In this document: in pieces, positions 58,517 through 64,000 of the stretch | How the letters are laid out: each line of letters begins with the position of its first letter | How positions within the stretch are numbered: the stretch's first letter is position 1 | From: Smallanthus sonchifolius | Lineage: Eukaryota; Streptophyta; Magnoliopsida; Asterales; Asteraceae | NCBI GenBank assembly: GCA_023525975.1 | Contig: CM042044.1 | Coordinates: forward strand, 11,332,501-11,396,500 | Length of the DNA: 64,000 nt | Direction: 5' to 3' | Made by a program: the position numbers and the translations under genes | Notes under the pieces: model-generated | Told to the model about the DNA's origin: nothing | The model's database searches: none | What the model saw: only the letters and a program-made list of their open reading frames with translations

Positions 58517-61500
58517 TGTGACACCTGCAAAAATTTCAAAACTTAAAACATAGTTGTTGGGCTAAACCTAACTAGACCCAATAGTGATCCAAGCCCATTA
58601 GATGCCCAATTACATAACCGAATATCAAACTAGTCACTCATTTTCGTCTAACAACTTGTTATGCTATTCTAAGAACTTACGAAGCGATAGAAGTATGTAC
58701 GCGGTTCAACATTTAAAAATGTTAAACCGCGTTAGATACTCGTAAGATTAATGATATCGGTGCGGTTGTGAACAATACGTATTTGATACGACGAATATGA
58801 TAAACAATCGCTTTAATATTATTAGTAAAATAATAAACTTTAAACTCGGAGCGAGAAACGTTTAAAAAGAATGAATGCGTGAAAACGCGGAACCAACGCG
58901 TACCGGTTCATACATCAACTGAAATATAAATCTCATGGCTTAAAATACGTAAATAATATTATTAATGACGTTTCAAAATTCTAAGAATTTTAAATAATAA
59001 AAAAAACGAGGAATTAAATAACGCAAGAACATGACGAGACGGGTTCGTTACGCGGAGTAAACCCTTTAGAAAACCCGAACTATAAAAACACCTTATCTTC
59101 TTCTTTCCTCTCATTTTTTCCCCAAACCCTAGCACACTTAGAGAGAGAAAGGGAGAGGGTATGAGAGAGAAAGAGGTGGCCAGCCTCTTCTCTGGCGGAC
59201 TCCGACCGTCCCACGACGGGCCTACGACGACAATGGTGGCAGGGACCACCTCAGGCGATGGCAAGCAGCGGCGGCGGCGACATGTATGGCTTCTAGCCGC
59301 ATCAGCGGCAATGGTGGTGTCCCACCTCCACCCGACGACAACGGATCTGGTAGGGTTCCGACTTCCTCCTTCCCCTTTTCTTTGTTACTAACTGAAAACG
59401 CCATTCCGGCGAACTCCGGTGGTGGCGCTAGGGTTCCGACGAGGTCAGACGGTTCTAGGTGAGTTCCTCTCTCGTTTTCGTTCCATTCAAGTTCAGATCT
59501 ACTCACTTTTAACGTTAAATTTATGTTTGACATTATATCAGCGTTTAGAAGCATTTTCCGGCAAGTTCCACTGTGGAACAAATGTTCCGGCGAGAACCGT
59601 TTTTCCGGCGAAGTCGACTAGGATTCCGACTGGGTCCGTATTTCCGGATCTTGACCCGTTGGACTAGAATCTCGTCATACAAGCGGCTAAGTTAAGGTGT
59701 GGGTTCGTTTCTCGTTCGTCCCTTTCGTTTATCCGACGATCTGAGGTATAAACTCGAACCCGAAACCGTTTATTGTTGATTAAACTCTTGAGACCTCCAG
59801 ATCTGTTTATTTATGTGATAAAACTAGTGATTTGGTGGTCGGGTTTTGTTCCTGGGTGTTAATATGCTTTTTTTTGAACAGGAAATGACGCCACGGGTGT
59901 CGGTCAAACCTGATCAAACGAGTCAAACTCAGTCAAACTTGGGTCAACGGCGGTCGGTCATGATCAAACCCGTAAATCGTGAGATTTAGAACGTGTCGTT
60001 TTGCGAAAGGAAAATATAGAAGGTATAAACGCGCACTAAAAAGTTTAATTATATAAATTCTTATGCATCATGTAAAATACTAAAATATACGCGTGTGGGA
60101 TAAAAACGAAACGGAAGTGATTAATGAGGCGTTAGTACGAACAAGAAATTAAAAATACATTTATCGAGACTCAGGCTAATAAAAACGTGCATAATTATTT
60201 AGACCATCAACCCGATAATGTTAATACGTGTTATATGAAGCTTTGGGAATATGCATAATTATATATTTGGCATACGAACCGTGACTATTAATGATACTAC
60301 ATATCCCCGCTAACTTAAGTTAGAACTCGGTCTACGCATCAAATACGTTGATTCTTGGAACAAATTAATATTTTCGAAACAAATTTCATACAATACTAAT
60401 AACGGACTTTACAATGACATATTCTCGTATAACTACAATGGCCAACACTCGTATTTTCTTATAAAATATATGTATATATCTCCATATATACACATAGTCG
60501 TTTTACATATAGTTACACAATTTTGTTTGCACTAGACAACGATTACGTCTCAATATAAAACATGTAGATGTATATATTTCTCGTAACGAGTTTGCAAAAC
60601 TTATTATATATATACATACACATTTAGTCTTAATATAAACTTTTTAATAGAAATATCAAGCGATAAATTCATTAAATATATGTTATCTTATAAGATTAAA
60701 ATGATATCGTGGGTATTAGTAACCTAATATTATTATTTTGGTTGGAAATATTAATATTATTATGACTAGTATTAAACATCGTTTATATATATAATTCGTG
60801 TAACATAACTATTATCGGTGATAGTATGTTTTTTTTTCGTAACATTTTAATAACTTAGTTATAAATTAATTTTAAAACTAATAATACTATTACTAATTTC
60901 ACTGGAGAAATTATAAACATCATAATTAGAATTATCAAACTCTTTAAAATATATGATGATTAACAATATTATTTGTATTAACAATAATACTTTACGTTTT
61001 CATCATACAATACCGTCGTACCATTATATTGCTAATTACGGCATCATTTCTCCTTTTATCAATATATGAATATGACCACTTATACGAATCATTGGATACA
61101 TTTGAAATAAGTATTTTATAACTAACGCACATAATCGACATTCGGAAGTAAATTTAAGTATTTTATACTTGGTTATCCTTCTAACAAAATATAAATACAT
61201 ACACGTACTATATTTTAAAAGAAAATGAGGAGTATTTTCTACACACAAACCCACTATTATTTGCAATGAATCGAACTTATCCAACTTGTCACTAAATGTA
61301 AATTTTTCTCACGAGAGTTTATAACTAGAACTTGAGAGACGTGACGACGACATGTAACTAGTCAAAGCGCATATAGAATTAGGACATAATTATACTTAGG
61401 CATTGATCAGCATATTGACTCATTTATATGGAACATAGGGTAGCCCATAAATCTTATAGTGCCTACGTGTATCGTGGGACTCAAGTAGGAGGCATACCCC

Positions 61501-62548
61501 GCATTGTCACTTATTCGAGGAATACGATTTTTACCGCACAATTACCAGGTGAGGTTCACGGCCCCTTTTTACTTTTTCTGTTTTGGGGGAAAAACATGTT
61601 AATTTCAAATGGTATGATAACTAGAAAACGAGAAACAAGCATCTGATTCCCTTGTGAGCATGAGTTAACACTAAAAGGTCCTCGGTATTTTGAACTATAA
61701 CCATTAGCTATGGAGTTAGCCGTAGATCGATATGAATAGTACTATTCGGGTTGACACCCCCAATCATGGTTAGTCGCGCTAACCCGACCAACAGGGTCAA
61801 ATGATTGCATATTAGGTCTTGTTGTTCTCATTGTTTAAAGGTACAATGGGCTGGGGGGGGCAAAATTCGAGAATTCGTTAAAGGTTTGGTTATAGGCTTG
61901 TGCATCACATAATTCGTAAGTGCTAGCTAGACTTCGATGAATCAACCGCTAACTTGTTTCGTTTATCATATGCATAAAGTAAATTTCGAGCAAATGATTT
62001 CGCCAATGGTATACGTACCAATGGTTTTGTCAGTCAATTTCGAGAAACGGGTTTTGCCATTGGTATACGTATCAATGGTCTTGACAGTGAATTTCGAGCA
62101 AATGATTTTGCCAATAGTACCCGTACAAACAGTTTTGTCAATCAATTTCATGCAAGTGGTTTTTGCCGAAGGATTTCGTATAAATAGTTTTTGACAAACG
62201 ATTTCGTAAATATGGTTTTGCCAATTGTATTCATTTAAAACCTGTGAACTCACCAACATTGCGTTGACATTTTTTAGCATGTTTTTCAGGTAATACATAG
62301 CTACGGCACGGTTGGAATAAGTTAAGCATTTTGATTAAGACCTTAGAAGACGAAGACGCATGGTCGTTTAACGTCAAGTCCATTTAGACTTGTATGTCTC
62401 TAGGTTTATGTATTCATTTAGTTTTTGTGAAGGTGTTCGACACTTTAGAACTCTTTATTTTAGCTTCCGCTGTTGTGTAATGTTACCAATCGTTGCAACC
62501 CTAATTTATTTATTTATTTATTAAGTGAATAAATTTGGGGGTGTTACA
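58517..62548 (+). repeat. Full-length LTR 3 of element E
   Basis: 4032 bp, TGTGACACC...GGTGTTACA. The first 1592 bp are shared with LTRs 1 and 2; the remaining 2440 bp occur only here. TATA box at 59080-59089. Imperfect units of about 70 bp, with AATTTCGAGCAAATGATTT and GGTATACGTACCAATGG-type cores, lie at about 61978-62220. Confidence 0.88.
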
Positions 62549-62552
62549 ATAT

Positions 62553-63300
62553 GGGATAGCGAGGTAATCTTGAGTAGTACTACTGGGCATTGACAAGCCT
62601 CACCCGCGTTAGTCGCGCTAACACGACAGGTAGTCGAACGAGTGTAACATTGACCTAAACATTTACCATTGATCATGATAGTCATGATAGGAGGCAAGTT
62701 CAAACATAAACAGTCAGCTTCGGTGTCGAAACGCTTTAGTAAAATGTAATTAGGTTAGCTACCTATGATATAAATTGTAAATGGTTTTATCTAGTAAACT
62801 TTACAAACATTGAAACCTGTGAACTCACCAACCTAGTGTTGACACGTTTTAGCAAGTTTTCTCATGTCATTAAGGTACTAAGCGCAAGTTTTCTCATTTC
62901 AATTATATCACTTGTTGTACTAAGCGCAAACATATCATGCAAGTCCTTACTTATCGAACCGTTTAATATATGGGATAGCGAGGTAATCTTGAATAGTACT
63001 ACTGGGCATTGACAAGCCCCACCCGCGTTAGTCGCGCTAACACGACAGGTAGTCGAACGGGTGTAACATTGACCTAAACATTTACCATTGATCATGATAG
63101 TCATGATAGGAGGCAAGTTCAAACATAAACAGTCAGCTTCGGTGTCGAAACGCTTTAGTAACATGTAATTAGGTTAGCTACCTATGATATAAATTGTAAA
63201 TGGTTTTATCTAGTAAACTTTACAAACATTGAAACCTGTGAACTCACCAACCTAGTGTTGACACGTTTTAGCAAGTTTTCTCATGTCATTAAGGTACAAG
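62553..63300 (+). repeat. 419-bp tandem duplication within LTR F
   Basis: GGGATAGCGAGGTAATCTTG starts at 62553 and again at 62972. Both copies run through CACCCGCGTTAGTCGCGCTA to CATTAAGGTAC. The left part of copy 1 is at 49536-49612, on the far side of element E; its counterpart is 62898-62971. Confidence 0.88.
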
Positions 63301-63610
63301 CACAAGTTAAGGCATGCATGCATTCGAAGTCCATCATTTTCAACCTCAAGAACTATTTATTTTATTTATTGTTGGATTATTTATTTTTGGCGCGACTGTT
63401 TTGGCGCATGCTTTTCATTTAACTTTTTGCTTCCGCAGTCTTACATTAAATCAATGTTTTCATTACTAGTGTTGCATCGTGACTATGAGCAATACTAGTG
63501 GTTTTCTTAAACTCATATAGAGTCGTTCAAAGTAACTAATGACTGAGATCCTGGTATGTCACGCTCCTAACGGTAAAACTCTGTTAGTGGATTTTGGGGG
63601 TGTGACAGAT

Positions 63611-63623
63611 TGGTATCAGAGCC
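63611..63623 (+). other. Primer-binding site of element F
   Basis: TGGTATCAGAGCC, three bases after the LTR end TGTGACA. Confidence 0.92.
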
Positions 63624-63731
63624 ATTGGTTATAGAGAACTAGGAAATGCATACTAGACTATAACCACGCACATGCATTAGTTACATAGCACTTACACTCA
63701 TATATGGCACTCACTCATCCCGTTACAGGAA

Positions 63732-63995
63732 ATGTCGACCCCGCCTAATTCACCCGCATCCCCAGTCGTTCAGGAGCAAGATGTTCCTACCGTACCTTTA
63801 CGAGAGCCGAGGAGACGTCGACTCAACCCGATTAATACCATTGTAGGGTACGATGAGCCTATTCATGTGCGTGTCAGAGGCAACACGCTGGACTAGGATT
63901 GGTATCCCGATAGGATCAGGAACTGGATCCGCGAGGAGGAAGTCCCACCTCCACTCACTACTGACATTGCTTCTTCTTCATCATCTTGTGTGTAA
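63732..63995 (+). pseudogene. Start of gag/leader frame of element F
   Basis: ATG at 63732 opens MSTPPNSPASPVVQEQDVPT, then REPRRRRLNPINTIVGYDEP, a TAG where Trp is expected (TLD-stop-DWYPDRIRNW) and REEEVPPP. It closes at a TAA near 63995. Basic and Pro-rich, as in N-terminal gag of this family; the zinc knuckle and pol would lie beyond the window. About 110 bp separate it from the primer site. Confidence 0.6.
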
Positions 63996-64000
63996 GCTTT

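Larger units (their letters stand above)
49613..62548 (+). mobile_element. Element E: non-autonomous LTR element with tandem LTR-interior-LTR-interior-LTR structure
   Basis: ATATG at 49608-49612 and 62549-62553 is an exact target duplication inside LTR F. E begins TGTGACACCTGC and ends GGGGGTGTTACA. Two units (49613-54060 and 54061-58516, period 4456 bp) each hold the first ~1.59 kb of the LTR plus 2.86 kb of interior ending in a polypurine tract (AAGAAGGGGAGAA). They are followed by a full LTR (58517-62548, 4032 bp). No gag, pol or primer site was found. The middle LTR segment is a hybrid of the other two. Confidence 0.88.
47788..63607 (+). repeat. 5' LTR of element F (Ty3/Gypsy), split by element E
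   Basis: Begins TGTGACATCCGGC at 47788 and ends GGGGGTGTGACA at 63607, directly before a primer-binding site. Removing element E leaves about 2.88 kb, close to the LTRs of element B, whose ends it matches (start TGTGACATCC; end TAACTAATGACTGAGATCCT...). A TATA box lies at 48241-48252 (TATTATATAAGG). It contains a 10-bp GTCAAACTTG array (49241-49310) and a 419-bp internal tandem duplication. The rest of F runs off the right edge, so it is an LTR seen in part of an element. Confidence 0.85.

Overview
The window is plant nuclear DNA, most likely from the daisy family (Asteraceae). It holds one intact intronless MYC2-type bHLH gene with typical plant domains; almost everything else is transposable elements. 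The LTR elements use the initiator-Met tRNA primer site (TGGTATCAGAGCC) and plant-type gag/pol. The Asteraceae assignment rests on general familiarity with the Harbinger ORF1 fragment and LTR types and was not tested by a search.

Layout. (1) 385-2418, minus: MYC2-like transcription factor, the only gene that looks functional; its 5' side is bounded at about 2.9 kb by a decayed PIF/Harbinger-like element (about 2921-4432). (2) 4838-30226: nested minus-strand retroelements. A solo-LTR-like element G (target duplication CTAAT) is split by Ty3/Gypsy element C (6882-29928, duplication ATGTC). C's integrase gene is split by Ty3/Gypsy element B (9185-19699, duplication CAAAC) and by a Ty1/Copia derivative D (19882-22995, AATGT/CATGT). 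(3) 30232-40794: AT-rich DNA with small non-autonomous elements: Helitrons, a hAT-like MITE, a large foldback structure, minisatellites and microsatellites. (4) 40795-45772, plus: a complete but dead Ty1/Copia element with short LTRs (duplication AACAT). (5) 45773-47787: a Helitron and a tandem duplication of about 0.6 kb. (6) 47788 to the window end, plus: the 5' LTR of Ty3/Gypsy element F, same family as B, interrupted by element E (49613-62548, duplication ATATG). F's primer site and the start of its coding region lie at the right edge.

The best-supported unusual structure is element E. It has two 4.46-kb units, each a truncated LTR plus a non-coding interior, followed by one full 4.03-kb LTR. 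The middle LTR is a hybrid: its first ~0.85 kb matches the third LTR and the rest matches the first. That is the expected product of unequal crossing-over. Other points of note: extra open frames upstream of gag in C, a tRNA-like Pol III promoter inside both LTRs of B, a 63-bp piece of C's integrase trapped inside D, and sequence modules shared between LTR families.

All retroelement coding regions carry stops, frameshifts or deletions, so none looks autonomous. All comparisons were by eye; no alignment or database search was run.
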